A DNA stretch of 64,000 bases from Melastoma dodecandrum (GCA_029817715.1 JARUPY010000373.1:124001-188000), one strand, 5' to 3'; positions 35,571-45,978 are shown, counted from the first letter of the stretch. A program made the numbers and translations. Notes: generated by a model from the letters alone, not told the origin.

Positions 35571-36416
35571 ATGGCCGCTAGCGAGACCTCGGGCCCGACG
35601 CCTCCTGGCGGCACTCTTATGCAAGGGCGCCGCGGCCTCGTCATGGGCGTCGCCAACCACAATTCCATCGCCTGGGGCATCGCCCGTGCGCTGCGCGCGC
35701 AGGGCGCGGAGCTCGCCTTCTCCTACCAGGGCGAGGCGCTCGGCAAGCGCGTGCAGCCGTTGGCCGCAAGCCTCGGCTCGAAGATCGTGCTGCCCTGCGA
35801 CGTCGAGGACATCGCCTCGGTCGACGCGATGTTCGAGGCCCTGCGCGAGGCCTGGGGCGGGCTCGACTTCGTCGTCCATTGCGTCGCCTTCTCCGACAAG
35901 GCGCAGCTGAAGGGCCGCTATGCCGACACGACGCGCGAGAATTTTGCGAAGACCCTGCTGATCTCGGCGTTCTCGTTCACCGAGATCGCAGCGCGGGCCG
36001 CCTCGCTCATGCGGCCGGGCGGCAGCCTGCTCACCCTGACCTTCGGTGGCGCCACCCGCGTCATGCCGAACTACAACGTGATGGGCGTCGCCAAGGCCGC
36101 GCTGGAGGCGAGCGTGCGCTACCTCGCCGCCGACTACGGCGGCGACGGCCTCCGCGTCAATGCGATTTCCGCAGGGCCGATCCGCACCTTGGCGGGCGCC
36201 GGCATCGCCGACGCGCGGGCGATGTTCGCCTTCCAGCGCACGCACGCGCCGCTGCGGCGGGGGGTCACCTTGGAGGATGTCGGCGGGGCGGCGCTGTACC
36301 TGCTGTCGGACCTGTCTAGCGGGGTGACGGGCGAGATCCACTATGTGGATTCGGGATACAACATCATCTCGATGCCGCGCCCGGAGGCGCTGCGGGCGGC
36401 AGTCGAAGAGGAGTGA
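35571..36416 (+). CDS. fabI: enoyl-ACP reductase
   Basis: The 281-residue SDR-type enzyme reduces the enoyl-ACP step. It has GLVMGVANHNSIAWGIA and the Tyr-x6-Lys motif YNVMGVAK. The tyrosine that precedes it in E. coli FabI (in LSYLGAER) is here phenylalanine (LTFGGATR). Other FabI features (LPCDVEDIAS, DYGGDGLRVNAISAGPIRTLA) are intact. The ATG at 35571 overlaps a possible longer N-terminus; an internal start at MQGRRG is also possible. It is followed by a palindrome AATTCTTAAGAATT at the junction with the AT-rich TIR gene. Confidence 0.93.
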   Translation: MAASETSGPTPPGGTLMQGRRGLVMGVANHNSIAWGIARALRAQGAELAFSYQGEALGKRVQPLAASLGSKIVLPCDVEDIASVDAMFEALREAWGGLDFVVHCVAFSDKAQLKGRYADTTRENFAKTLLISAFSFTEIAARAASLMRPGGSLLTLTFGGATRVMPNYNVMGVAKAALEASVRYLAADYGGDGLRVNAISAGPIRTLAGAGIADARAMFAFQRTHAPLRRGVTLEDVGGAALYLLSDLSSGVTGEIHYVDSGYNIISMPRPEALRAAVEEE

Positions 36417-36447
36417 GGCAATTCTTAAGAATTTGCATCAGCGGCGC

Positions 36448-37629
36448 TTACGCATTGATATACTCGATGTTTAAAGCAGATTTGAATACTGGCTTTATCA
36501 TATCGACTATTGAAGAATACGGGACAAAGCAACGTTGCGATCCGAATACATATGCGCTTACGTGATAAGGCGCAAATAAAATAACGATGCCATCTTCCCT
36601 AAACAGGAAATCCTTAAAATCCGCCCAGTCAGCTGTTCCGCTTTCTACCCAATCCGGATCTAAAAAGCTAGATTCGTCGTCGCCAAAGCGTAGAGATAAT
36701 AGGTATTCCCGTACTGATCGTTGAAGCGAAGCAAATGCTTCGTCGGCATTGGTAAAAATCAATTTTAGATTTTCAATTCGCATGAGCGGATATAGCAAAA
36801 ATACCAGTGTCTGCGTATACGAATAAGGATGCGCAGCGCCTCCATTCATCTGGTAAACATCGAGTAAAATCGTTACAATCTTGCCCACCACAATCGGATC
36901 TTGTGACGTGACATCTAAAGTGTTTGTGCGCCGGAACTTATCTTGACCGAAATTTTGTAGCTCAGAATTTTGATCTAACATCACAGATCTTTGCTCCATA
37001 AAGAATTTTATCGATTCACTTATGATGATTTCATTGATTTGATATAGATTCGAATATTTTGAAGAGGATAGTGTCAATATTTCGACCTTTGTGTCATACC
37101 CGGGAAGCCCTTCCCACGACTCTTTCCTCAGAGATTTGTTCCACCGCAAGCTCGTGCTTTCTTGATATTTCTCTACACGCTGATCGAGACGGCGCAATTG
37201 ATAATCAATTGACTCGGTCAAGGCAGCTTCTGAATTACCATTCGCTTCCCTAATGCACTGAATTTCGGCGAGCGTCGATGGCAAATTTACATCGTCGTCT
37301 AGCAACACTGGGATGATATATATATCCTCGTCCAATTTCTCTTTTGCTTTATCGAGCGCCTCACGAAGTTCTCGCTGAACGTAACCGCGCTTATCGACAG
37401 AATTGTGAGATATAAATATAACAATAACTGAAGCTTTGTTCAGATTCTTAGTGATCTCAAAACGCCACTGTTGCCCTGCCTTGATACTACGCCAATCCAC
37501 CCAAGCGTTGTAGCCGTTCGAGAGCAAATGATCGCAGTAGCGATTTACTCTGTCACGGTCCGCCGTTGTATAACTGATAAAGATCAAAGGACCATCAGCG
37601 CTGATCGTTGCGTCCCCTGCGTCACTCAT
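36448..37629 (-). CDS. TIR-domain protein with RsiV/DUF3298-like C-terminal domain
   Basis: The 393-residue protein has an N-terminal TIR domain (about 13-130): PLIFISYTTADRDRVNRYCDHL, WVDWRSIKAGQQW, VIFISHNSV and a helix with Glu87 in YVQREL, the likely NADase catalytic residue. The C-terminal half (about 245-385) matches the DUF3298 domain of the lysozyme-sensing anti-sigma factor RsiV: VYQMNGGAAHPYSYTQTLVF, REYLL, FLFREDGIVILFAPYHVSAYVFG and VPYSSIVDMI. There is no signal peptide or membrane helix, so it is cytoplasmic. The gene is far more AT-rich than its neighbours and has no partner gene. A defence or cell-suicide role is inferred from the TIR domain. Confidence 0.78.
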   Translation of the reverse strand: MSDAGDATISADGPLIFISYTTADRDRVNRYCDHLLSNGYNAWVDWRSIKAGQQWRFEITKNLNKASVIVIFISHNSVDKRGYVQRELREALDKAKEKLDEDIYIIPVLLDDDVNLPSTLAEIQCIREANGNSEAALTESIDYQLRRLDQRVEKYQESTSLRWNKSLRKESWEGLPGYDTKVEILTLSSSKYSNLYQINEIIISESIKFFMEQRSVMLDQNSELQNFGQDKFRRTNTLDVTSQDPIVVGKIVTILLDVYQMNGGAAHPYSYTQTLVFLLYPLMRIENLKLIFTNADEAFASLQRSVREYLLSLRFGDDESSFLDPDWVESGTADWADFKDFLFREDGIVILFAPYHVSAYVFGSQRCFVPYSSIVDMIKPVFKSALNIEYINA

Positions 37630-37817
37630 CAGGCGCTCGCCTCCGGATTCCTACGCCCGTTATCGCGTCGGCAGAATTGCCGTTGAACCTGATACGACGG
37701 CGCCCGAGCCATCATGCATTTCCGATCACGACGCATTTCTAGCACATCCCGCGATGCCGGCTTGCGCCTGCACGCTAGCCATCCCCGCTGGGCGGGTCGG
37801 AGCCTATCGCAGTCAGT

Positions 37818-38628
37818 TCACAGCTTCTTCAACCCGATCGGCTTCCCCCCGTCCGACGTGTCCTTCGCCCACGCACCCTCGCCCTTGCGTTCGAGCTTCG
37901 CCTTGTGGCCGGCGCGCGCGGTGAGCACCAGCTCGCCCTTGACGAGCGCCCAGCCGGCCGGATCGAAGATCACGATGCCCTGGTCGCGGCAGCCCGGCGC
38001 GAGCTGGGCGCGGTTGCCGCCGACCCTTGCCGCGCGTCTTGTCGTCCAAGGTCAGCATGCAGCCGGTGTCGCGCGTGTCGCGCATCACAGCATAGCGCCC
38101 GGCGACGTCGGCGGCGCTCTCGCGCACGGCGGGCGCCTCGGGCGCGGGCGCGGCCCGCTTGGCGACGGGGATGATGGCCGGACCCACGGGGCCTTCGAGC
38201 GGGTCGGCTTCCTGCCCCTCCAAGCCGCCGACGCGCTTCAACGTGAAGACACGCGAGCCTGACGCGGCGAAGCCGTCGCCTGCCGCGGCCAGCGTCAGGA
38301 CGGCGGCGCCGCCCGGCTCGTCGAGCGTGAGATGGCCGGCGTCGGGATGGCCCCAGCGGCCGACCTTGGCGAGGAACGGCATCGCATGCCGGCACGCGGC
38401 CGGCATGCCGAGGAAATAATCGCCCTTGTCGGACTTCTGCGCGCGCAACAGGAGCCGGCAGGCCGCGGCCCTGTTGTCGACGGCGAGTTCCCAGGTGCCG
38501 GCGAGCTTGTCGGCCAGCTTGCCGCCAAGCTCGTCCGGCTGTCGCTGCACGGGGGCATCCTGCGCCCTCGCGCCCGTGGCGCCGACGATGAGGAGAGCGG
38601 CAAGCGACATCGCTGATCGTTTCGGCAT
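37818..38628 (-). pseudogene. Exported AprI/Inh-type metalloprotease inhibitor, frameshifted at 38024-38026
   Basis: It starts with a signal peptide (MPKRSAMSLAALLIVGATGARA) and contains two Inh-like beta-barrel repeats. The first is LAGTWELAVDNRAAACRLLL with DKGDYFLGMPAACRHAMPFL; the second begins VAGRYAVMRDTRDTGCMLTLDD. The second is broken by a one-base gain in the GGG run (CCC on the + strand at 38024-38026). The correct continuation NRAQLAPGCRDQGIVIFDPAGWALVKGELVLTA follows in another frame and ends at 37818. Such inhibitors protect the periplasm from the cell's own or other bacteria's proteases. The break may be a sequencing error. Confidence 0.7.
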
Positions 38629-38796
38629 CGCATCCTCGCAATCCAGAAGGGTACGGGTTAGACGGCTCCCCCGTTTCAAGCAATTCGACCTCCTCGACCG
38701 TTCGACGAGTGGCGACGACGTATTTGCCGGCCATGGCAGCGGGACCACATTCCAGGCGATGATGCCCTCTCCATCCACCGAACGCGGAGCGCCGAC

Positions 38797-39267
38797 GTGT
38801 CGACCTACGAAGCCGACGTGAGCTGGACCCTCAAGCCCGGCGAGGATTTTCCGCGAGGGCGCTACGGCCGAGCGCACGTGGTGCGCTTCGACGGCGGGGT
38901 CGCGCTGCCCGCTTCCGCCTCGCCGCATGTCGTCGGAAAATGGGCGGACGCCGCGGCCGTCGATCCGGAGGAGATGCTGGTCGCCGCCTTGTCCTCCTGC
39001 CACATGCTGACCTTCCTGCACGCGGCGCGGCTTGCCGGCTTCACTGTCACGGCCTACCGCGATCACGCCGAAGGCGTGATGGCGGAGAGTGCGCCCGGCC
39101 GCATGGCGGTCACGCGCGTCACCTTGCGGCCCGAGATCGAATGGGCGGGTCCGGCGCCCGATGCCGCGCGTCTCGACGCGCTGCACCACGCGGCGCACGA
39201 GGGCTGCTTCATTGCGAATTCGGTGAAGACGGACGTCGTCGTCGCCGGGCCACGCGAAAGGGTTTGA
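38797..39267 (+). CDS. OsmC/Ohr family protein
   Basis: The 156-residue protein has the OsmC fold with DPEEMLVAALSSCHMLTFLHAARLAGF (peroxidatic Cys in SSCHML) and the second Cys near the end (HEGCFIANSV). The family reduces organic hydroperoxides. It starts with GTG at 38797 and lies convergent with pheS, 15 bases apart. Confidence 0.87.
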   Translation: MSTYEADVSWTLKPGEDFPRGRYGRAHVVRFDGGVALPASASPHVVGKWADAAAVDPEEMLVAALSSCHMLTFLHAARLAGFTVTAYRDHAEGVMAESAPGRMAVTRVTLRPEIEWAGPAPDAARLDALHHAAHEGCFIANSVKTDVVVAGPRERV

Positions 39268-39282
39268 TCGGGCGGGCTGCCG

Positions 39283-40365
39283 TCAGCTCGTCAGACCGCC
39301 GATTAGGCTCGGAATATCGAGCGCGCGGAAGCCGTAGTGGCGCAGCCATCGGATGTCGCCGTCAAAGAAGGCGCGCAGATCCGGCATGCCGTATTTCAGC
39401 ATGGCGATGCGGTCGATGCCGATGCCCCAGGCAAAGCCCTGGAAGATTTCAGGGTCGATCCCGCAGTTCTCGAGCACGGCGGGGTGCACCATGCCGCAGC
39501 CCAGAATCTCGAGCCAGTCCTCGCCCTCGCCGAGGCGGATCTCGCCGTCCTTGCGGGCGCAACGGATGTCGACCTCCATGGACGGCTCGGTGAACGGGAA
39601 GAAGCTAGGGCGAAACCGCATTTTTACGCTCGGCAGCTCGAAGAAGGCCTTCAGGAATTCCTCCAGCACCCATTTCAGATTGGCGAGATTGGCGGCGCGG
39701 TCGATCACCAAACCTTCCACCTGGTGGAACATGGGCGTGTGGGTCTGGTCGGAGTCGCAGCGGTAGGTCCGCCCCGGGCATATCACGCGGATCGGCGGTT
39801 GCTGCGACAGCATGGTGCGCACCTGCACCGGACTCGTATGGGTGCGCAGCAGCTTGCGGGTGCCGTCGGGGCCGGGCGGGAAGAAGAACGTGTCGTGCAT
39901 GTCCCGCGCCGGATGGTCGGGCGGGAAGTTCAGCTTGGTGAAATTATAATCATCGCTCTCGATGTCCGGCCCTTCGGCGATCGAGAAGCCCATGTCGGCG
40001 AAGATCACCGCGAGCTCGTCCAACACCTGAGAGATCGGGTGGACGCGGCCCATCTCGAGGGGGCTCGGCCTGACTGGCAGCGAGATGTCGACCGTTTCGG
40101 CGGCGAGCCGCGCCTCCAGCGCTGTCTCCCGCAGCGTTGCGCGGCGCGCCTCGAGCGCGGCGACGACCGTATCCCTGACGCCGTTGATCTCGGCGCCGCG
40201 CGTCTTGCGCTCATCCGGCGCCATTTTGCCGAGCGTCGCCAGCAGGGCCGAGATCGCGCCTTTCTTGCCGAGCGCGCCGACGCGGACCTGGTCCAAAGCT
40301 GCCTCGTCGGCGGCAGAGTGGATGGCAGCGAGGGTCTCGGTTTCGAGGGCGGCGAGGTCGGACAT
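39283..40365 (-). CDS. pheS: Phenylalanyl-tRNA synthetase alpha subunit
   Basis: The 360-residue class II synthetase subunit has the N-terminal coiled-coil ([17 protein letters not shown]) and the catalytic core [51 protein letters not shown] and [11 protein letters not shown]. It is complete, with ATG at 40365. pheT, its obligate partner, normally follows in the same operon but is not in the window. Upstream is gcrA rather than rplT. Confidence 0.95.
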   Translation of the reverse strand: MSDLAALETETLAAIHSAADEAALDQVRVGALGKKGAISALLATLGKMAPDERKTRGAEINGVRDTVVAALEARRATLRETALEARLAAETVDISLPVRPSPLEMGRVHPISQVLDELAVIFADMGFSIAEGPDIESDDYNFTKLNFPPDHPARDMHDTFFFPPGPDGTRKLLRTHTSPVQVRTMLSQQPPIRVICPGRTYRCDSDQTHTPMFHQVEGLVIDRAANLANLKWVLEEFLKAFFELPSVKMRFRPSFFPFTEPSMEVDIRCARKDGEIRLGEGEDWLEILGCGMVHPAVLENCGIDPEIFQGFAWGIGIDRIAMLKYGMPDLRAFFDGDIRWLRHYGFRALDIPSLIGGLTS

Positions 40366-40442
40366 CGCCGCTCTCTGGCACGCCAAGGCGGGATATGTCG
40401 AGGCAAGCCCTGTCGAGACAGGAGCGCCCCGGCGTGTCGGCC

Positions 40443-41021
40443 TCAGGCGCTCTTACGCTGCCGACGATCCTGCATCGGCTGATAGGCCATGCGGCTGTGG
40501 AAGGCGCAGTACGGACCCTCGCCGATCGGCGCCTTGCCGCCACAATAGCGGAAATCGGGGGAGGACGGGTCGCCGACGGGCCAGCGGCACATCGACTCGC
40601 GCAATTCCATGATGGTGACGTTCTCGGCCATCGGCACGACGTTGTTGTCCTCGCTTGCTCTGTAGGCCTGTGGCATTGCCATCGTATGGGCCTGCAAGGC
40701 AAGGGCGGCGTTGCCGCGCATCGGCATGCCGATGGGGCGCTGCGGCATCTGCGGGCGCCCGATCGGCTGGCTGGTCGTCTTGGGTCGTGCCCGCATGGCG
40801 GCCGAGGAGGCTTGCGTCTTGACGCGTCCGGAGAGACCGAGGCGATGAACCTTGCCGATGACGGCGTTTCGCGTGACGCCCCCGGCGAGTTCCGCGGCGA
40901 TGCGGCTGGCGCTCAGGCCATCGAGCCAGAGCTTGCGCAGGAGTTCGACCCGCTCGTCGGTCCAGGACAGCGACGTGGACGTCGACACGGCAGGCGCGTT
41001 GGCCAGGTTTTGGTCCGTCAT
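40443..41021 (-). CDS. gcrA: GcrA cell cycle regulator
   Basis: The 192-residue protein has the GcrA N-terminal HTH ([47 protein letters not shown]) and the C-terminal zinc-like [42 protein letters not shown]. GcrA binds sigma70 and CcrM-methylated GANTC promoters to drive S-phase genes. It is divergent from argD with a GANTC-rich 508-base gap between. Confidence 0.93.
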   Translation of the reverse strand: MTDQNLANAPAVSTSTSLSWTDERVELLRKLWLDGLSASRIAAELAGGVTRNAVIGKVHRLGLSGRVKTQASSAAMRARPKTTSQPIGRPQMPQRPIGMPMRGNAALALQAHTMAMPQAYRASEDNNVVPMAENVTIMELRESMCRWPVGDPSSPDFRYCGGKAPIGEGPYCAFHSRMAYQPMQDRRQRKSA

Positions 41022-41529
41022 GGTTTGGTCCGCCCGTTCGAGTCTCGCGAGCTGGCCCTGCCTGCCGCGGCGATGTCCCGGAGCCGCCGAATCGGCGGAA
41101 TCCGGGCGTCACGCCGCACCGGTCGCAAACCGGGCTCGTTAATCGCGAGACACATTCCAAGTAAAGCTTACGGCACGAGATGTCGTAGCCGGTAGGAAAG
41201 AAGCTACACTACCCGTTGAATCGGGCGCAAGAGTCGGCGGACCGCGCCGCGCGTTTTCAACAGCGCTTTGCGCTTTCCTCAAGGCTGCTTGGGACAGCGC
41301 GGATTCAAAGCGCGAACAAAACGGAATCGATCTGCAAAACTTGTTTTCCGGCTCGGGCACGATCCGTTGCGGCGTATCATTTTTGCCGTCGATTTCGTGG
41401 TTTGACCGGCTCGGATGAAGCTCCTAGACTATTGTTTATGTCGTGCCGCCCTGTCGGGCGGCACTTTCCGTTTCAGCCTCGCTCATTCCGCTTGGCCGAC
41501 CCTGCTTGCCATCGAAGGGAGTGGCGCAA
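41022..41529. promoter_or_regulatory. gcrA-argD divergent intergenic region with seven GANTC sites
   Basis: No gene is seen in 508 bases. GANTC (CcrM methylation) sites occur at 41040, 41089, 41098, 41218, 41231, 41302 and 41324, all within 289 bases, where about one is expected by chance. This is a plausible methylation-sensitive control region for gcrA and perhaps argD. Confidence 0.55.
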
Positions 41530-42747
41530 GTGACCTCGACTCCGCCGACCTCGTCTCTGCTGCCGACCTATGCCCGCTACCCGCCCGCCTTTGCGCGCGG
41601 CGAGGGCGTCTGGCTCGATACGGAAGCGGGGGAGCGCTACCTCGACCTCGGCGGCGGCATAGCCGTGGCATCCCTCGGCTACTCCCATCCCCACCTCGTT
41701 GAGGCCCTGACGGCGCAGGCGGCCGAGCTGTGGCATACGTCAAATCTCTTTCAGATCCCGCAGGCCGAGCGGCTCGGCGCGCGGCTCGCCGCGGCGAGCT
41801 TCGCAGACCACGTCTTCTTCACCAATTCCGGGACCGAAGCGATCGAGGGCGCGATCAAGACGGCCCGCAAGTACCATTCGGTCGAGGGCCATCCCGAGCG
41901 CTTCCATCTGATCACCTTCGAGGGCGCCTTCCACGGCCGCACCCTGGCGGCAGTCGCCGCCGGGGGCACCGACAAGTACATCGAGGGGTTCGGGCCGAAG
42001 GCGGCGGGCTTCGACCGCGTGCCCTACGGCGACATCGAGGCTGTGAAAGCGGCGATCGGCACGCAGACCGCCGGCATTTTGGTCGAGCCGATTCAAGGCG
42101 AGGGCGGCATCCGCGTGCCACCGCGCGCCTTCCTGCGGGCGCTGCGCGAGATCTGCGACGCGCACGGCCTGCTGCTGATCCTCGACGAGGTGCAGTGCGG
42201 GGTGGGGCGCACCGGCAAGCTGTTCGCCTACGAGCACGCCGGCATCGAGCCGGACATCATGTCGATCGCCAAGGGCATCGGCGGCGGCTTCCCCATGGGG
42301 GCGTGCCTAGCGACGCGCGAGGCCGCCAAGGGCATGACGGTCGGCACCCACGGCACCACCTTCGGCGGCAATCCGCTCGCCATGGCGGTGGGCAACGCCG
42401 TGCTCGACGTCATCCTCGCCGACGGCTTCATCGACGCCGTCGCCGCCAAGGGCCTGCGCTTCAAGCAGAAGCTCGCGTCGCTTAAGGATCGCTACGGCGA
42501 CATCGTCGTGGAGGTGCGCGGCGAGGGCCTGATGCTCGGCCTGCGCCTGCGCGTGCCGCCGGCCGACTTCGCCGCCGCGGGCCGCGACGAGCACGTCATC
42601 GTCATCCCCGCCGGCGACAATGTCGTGCGCCTGCTGCCGCCGCTCGTCATCTCGGAGGCCGAGATCGCCGAGGGCGTCGCGCGGCTCGAGGCGGCCTGCC
42701 GCGCCTTGTCGAACGAGGCGGGCTTGCGGCGGGGCGCGGCCGAATGA
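41530..42747 (+). CDS. argD: Acetylornithine aminotransferase
   Basis: The 405-residue class III aminotransferase converts N-acetylglutamate semialdehyde to acetylornithine in arginine synthesis. It has [85 protein letters not shown] with the PLP-lysine, and [13 protein letters not shown]. It starts with GTG at 41530 after GGGAG. Its stop overlaps argF by four bases (ATGA). Confidence 0.95.
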   Translation: MTSTPPTSSLLPTYARYPPAFARGEGVWLDTEAGERYLDLGGGIAVASLGYSHPHLVEALTAQAAELWHTSNLFQIPQAERLGARLAAASFADHVFFTNSGTEAIEGAIKTARKYHSVEGHPERFHLITFEGAFHGRTLAAVAAGGTDKYIEGFGPKAAGFDRVPYGDIEAVKAAIGTQTAGILVEPIQGEGGIRVPPRAFLRALREICDAHGLLLILDEVQCGVGRTGKLFAYEHAGIEPDIMSIAKGIGGGFPMGACLATREAAKGMTVGTHGTTFGGNPLAMAVGNAVLDVILADGFIDAVAAKGLRFKQKLASLKDRYGDIVVEVRGEGLMLGLRLRVPPADFAAAGRDEHVIVIPAGDNVVRLLPPLVISEAEIAEGVARLEAACRALSNEAGLRRGAAE

Positions 42748-43539
42748 CCCGCGCACTTCCCACCGAAACGCTCGGCGCCACCCACCATTTCCTCGATTTG
42801 TCCGAGGTCCCGGCGGCGGAGCTGCGCCGCATCATCGATCATGCCGCGCTGCTCAAGTCGACGTGGCGCAAGGGCATGCCGGCCAAGGAGAAGCCGCTCG
42901 CCGGCCGTACCCTGGCGCTGATCTTCGAGAAGCCGTCCACGCGCACGCGCGTCTCGTTCGACATCGGCATGCGCCAGCTCGGCGGCGAGACGCTGATGCT
43001 GACCTGCGCCGAGATGCAGCTCGGCCGCGGCGAAACGATCGCGGACACGGCGCGCGTCTTGTCGCGCTACGTCGAGGGGGTCGTCATCCGCATCCTCGAC
43101 CATTCTGCGATGCTCGAGCTCGCGACGCATGCCAGCGTGCCCGTCATCAACGGGCTGACCCGGCGCTCGCATCCCTGCCAGCTGATGGCCGACGTGATGA
43201 CGTTCGAGGAGCATCGCGGGCCGATCGCCGGGCAGGTCATGGCCTGGAGCGGCGACGGCAACAACGTGATGGTCAGCTGGGCCCATGCGGCGCAGCGCTT
43301 CGGCTTCACGATCCGTATCGCGACGCCGAAGGCGCTTGCGCTGCCGCCGGGCGTCGTCGACTGGGCGCTGGCCAACGGTACCGCCATCGAGGTCGGCGAA
43401 GATCCGCTCGCCGCGGTCGACGGCGCCGATTGCGTCGTCACCGATTGCTGGGTGTCGATGGGCGACGACGAGAAGACGGCCCGTCATGCGCTGCTCAAGC
43501 CCTACCAGGTCAACGAGGCGCTGATGGCGGCCGCCGCCA

Positions 43540-43573
<34 letters not shown>

Positions 43574-43697
43574 TCGCGGCGAGGAGGTGACCGACGAGGT
43601 GATCGACGGGCCGCAATCGGTGGTGTTCGACGAGGCCGAGAACCGGCTGCACGCGCAGAAGGGCGTGCTCGCGTGGTGCTTCGGGGCCATCGCCTGA
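42744..43697 (+). CDS. argF: Ornithine carbamoyltransferase
   Basis: The 317-residue enzyme makes citrulline from ornithine and carbamoyl phosphate. It has [13 protein letters not shown] (carbamoyl phosphate binding), [33 protein letters not shown] and [12 protein letters not shown]. The ATG overlaps argD's stop and its own stop overlaps hslO by one base, so the three are translated as a unit. Confidence 0.96.
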
Positions 43698-44665
43698 TGG
43701 CGGATGGCAACGGACGTGCGATCTCCGACCAGCCGCACGACGATCGGGTGCTGCCCTTCGCGGTCGCCCCGCTCGACCTGCGTGGGCGCGTCGTGCGCCT
43801 CGGCCCGTCGGTCGACCACATCCTGACGCAGCACAATTACCCGCCGCCGGTCGCCCGCCTCGTCGGCGAGGCAGCGGCCCTGACGGTCCTGCTCGGCTCG
43901 GCCCTCAAGATGGAGGGTCGCTTTCAGCTACAGACCAAGAGCGACGGATTTATCGACATGCTGGTCGTCGATTTCGACGCGCCGGACCGGATCCGCGCCT
44001 TCGCGCGCTACGACGAAAAGAAGTTGGCCCACGCGCCGAAGGGTGGCGATCTCTTGGGCAAGGGCCACCTCGCTTTCACGATCGACCGGGGCAGCGAGGC
44101 GTCACGCTATCAGGGGATCGTCGCGCTCGAAGGGCAGGGCCTGGAGGCAGCGGCACACCAATATTTCCGACAGTCGGAGCAGATCCCGACGCTGGTGCGC
44201 CTCGCCGTGGCGGAGACGATTACCGGCGAAGGCGCCGCCTGGCGCGCGGGCGGCCTGATGGTGCAGTTCCTGCCGGACTCGCCCGAGCGCCGCCGCCAGG
44301 CCGACCTCGATCCGGGCGACGCGCCGGCTGGCTACCGAGGCGCCGAGCCGGATGTCGACGAGGCCTGGACGGAGGCGCGCGCGCTCACGGATACGATCGA
44401 GGACCACGAGCTCGTCGATCCCACCCTGTCGAGCGAGAGGCTGCTCTACCGCCTGTTCCACGAGCGCGGCGTGCGGGTGTTCGAGGGCCAGGCGATGCAC
44501 GACGCCTGCCGCTGCTCGCGCGAGAAGATCGAGGCGATGCTGCGCGGCTTCTCGCCGCGCGAGCGCACCGACATGATCGGCGACGACGGCATGATCGGCG
44601 TCACCTGCGAATTCTGCTCGACCTACCGGGCGTTCGACCCGAAGGATTTCGACAAGCCGGATTGA
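43697..44665 (+). CDS. hslO: Hsp33 redox-regulated chaperone
   Basis: The 322-residue protein has an N-terminal Hsp33 core (FQLQTKSDGFIDMLVVDFDAPDRIRAFARYDE) and the C-terminal redox switch with the zinc cysteines CRCS and CEFC. It is activated by oxidative unfolding to hold other proteins. It is the third gene of the argD-argF-hslO unit, an arrangement common in Rhizobiales. Confidence 0.94.
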   Translation: MADGNGRAISDQPHDDRVLPFAVAPLDLRGRVVRLGPSVDHILTQHNYPPPVARLVGEAAALTVLLGSALKMEGRFQLQTKSDGFIDMLVVDFDAPDRIRAFARYDEKKLAHAPKGGDLLGKGHLAFTIDRGSEASRYQGIVALEGQGLEAAAHQYFRQSEQIPTLVRLAVAETITGEGAAWRAGGLMVQFLPDSPERRRQADLDPGDAPAGYRGAEPDVDEAWTEARALTDTIEDHELVDPTLSSERLLYRLFHERGVRVFEGQAMHDACRCSREKIEAMLRGFSPRERTDMIGDDGMIGVTCEFCSTYRAFDPKDFDKPD

Positions 44666-44678
44666 GGCCGCAGCTTCC

Positions 44679-44827
44679 CCTTCTCCCGCTTGCGGGAGAA
44701 GGTGGCCCCGCGAAGCGGGGTCGGATGAGGGGCGGCCCCGCTTCTCTCGTCTACGCAAGCGCAAGCGGCATGATCCCTCATCCGACCCGACTTCGTCGGG
44801 CCACCTTCTCCCGCAAGCGGGAGAAGG
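44679..44827. repeat. REP-like inverted-repeat element, copy 1
   Basis: Arms CCTTCTCCCGCTTGCGGGAG and its near-complement, each with an inner GGTGGCCC/GGGCCACC and GATGAGGG/CCCTCATCC part, flank a roughly 40-base centre. The same design recurs at 54507-54652. Such elements are common between genes in Rhizobiales and other Proteobacteria. It lies directly after hslO and may also end transcription. Confidence 0.85.
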
Positions 44828-44880
44828 AGAGACCGCGCGTAATCTTCAAGAGATTTGCGTTCCCGCGAAGCGAGTGAGGA

Positions 44881-45879
44881 TCACACCGCGCGGCTCTCGC
44901 GCAGCGCGCGCGGCACCTTGCTCCGGCGCCTCTGTGCCTCGGTCTCCTTGGCCGCATATCCCGCAAAGATGCGATCCTTCATCGGCGACAGCGCCGCGTA
45001 ATGCCACCAGATTGCGTCCTTCGGCGTCTTCGGCTCGTGCGGCGCCCACGGCTTGTTGGCGCCGGCGTAATGAATGATCCACGGATCGCGGCGCCATACA
45101 GTGCGCAGCGCCTCCCAGCGCCGTCCGGCGCGGGTGAAGCGCACCAGGACGTTGACGATGGCCGGGAAGGAGCAGTTGGCGAAGGAATTCCAGCGCTGGT
45201 CAAGCCGCGCGTAGCGGCCGCCGCAGATGTAGTTCAGGGCGTCCTGGTCCATGTAATAGAGCTCGGGATGTGCCGTTAGATACGCCACCGTGCGACCGGC
45301 GACGTCGTGCTGTCGCCAGTAGGCGAGGTCGAAGACCATCACGCCGCAATTGAAGTAGTTGGTGGTGCCCTCGCACTCGAGGCCAAGCACCTCCTTCACG
45401 TAGGCGGCGAAGCGCAGCTTCTCCTTGCCGTAGGGAATGAAGAAGGTCGGCCAGGTGAGACTTCCCGCCAGCATCGGCCAGTCCGGCATGGCGGCGAGCG
45501 CCGTGCCCTCCATCGGCGTGTCGTACAGCGCTTCGAGATTGCGGTGCACGACGATGTCGACGTCGAGATAGATGATCTTGTCGACATCGGGCAGCAGCTC
45601 CGGCAGCAGGAAGCGCAGGTAGGTCGCGGCCGTGATGTGGTCGCGGATGGGGAAGTTGCCGTGCACATTGGTGCAGGGCATCGGCACGAGCTCGAAGCGC
45701 GCATCGTTCATGGCGGCGGCGACGTCGTCGAGGTCGGGCGCCTTGAAGTCGGTCAGCGCGTAGAGCCGCACCGGGCGCTCGGGCCGCGCATGCGCCTTGA
45801 TCGAGGCTGCGAGCACGATCGCCGCGTCCAGCATGCGCTGGTCGAGGCAGATGGCGACGTTGATCCTGCGATCGTCCAC
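44881..45879 (-). CDS. Glycosyltransferase family 8 protein
   Basis: The 332-residue protein has the GT8 layout: NVAICLDQRMLDAAIVLAASI, TAATYLRFLLPELLPDVDKIIYLDVDIVV with the DxD metal motif, YFNCGVMVFDL, DQDALNYI and IIHYAGANKPW. It transfers a sugar from a UDP-sugar, likely in lipopolysaccharide or another surface glycan. The substrate is unknown. It stands alone, between a REP-like element and carB. Confidence 0.85.
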   Translation of the reverse strand: MDDRRINVAICLDQRMLDAAIVLAASIKAHARPERPVRLYALTDFKAPDLDDVAAAMNDARFELVPMPCTNVHGNFPIRDHITAATYLRFLLPELLPDVDKIIYLDVDIVVHRNLEALYDTPMEGTALAAMPDWPMLAGSLTWPTFFIPYGKEKLRFAAYVKEVLGLECEGTTNYFNCGVMVFDLAYWRQHDVAGRTVAYLTAHPELYYMDQDALNYICGGRYARLDQRWNSFANCSFPAIVNVLVRFTRAGRRWEALRTVWRRDPWIIHYAGANKPWAPHEPKTPKDAIWWHYAALSPMKDRIFAGYAAKETEAQRRRSKVPRALRESRAV

Positions 45880-45978
45880 GGTGCGGCCCGTCCTCCCTTT
45901 GGGTAGGGGCCGGGTGGCATGGCAAAAAGGCGGGGACGGGGCAAGCTGCCCGCGAGCCGCGATGCCGGCTCCCTCAGG

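Noticed and set aside
36420..36433. Palindrome AATTCTTAAGAATT after fabI as a terminator or insertion scar
   Set aside because: No T run, no direct repeat at the other side of the TIR gene; too little to call.
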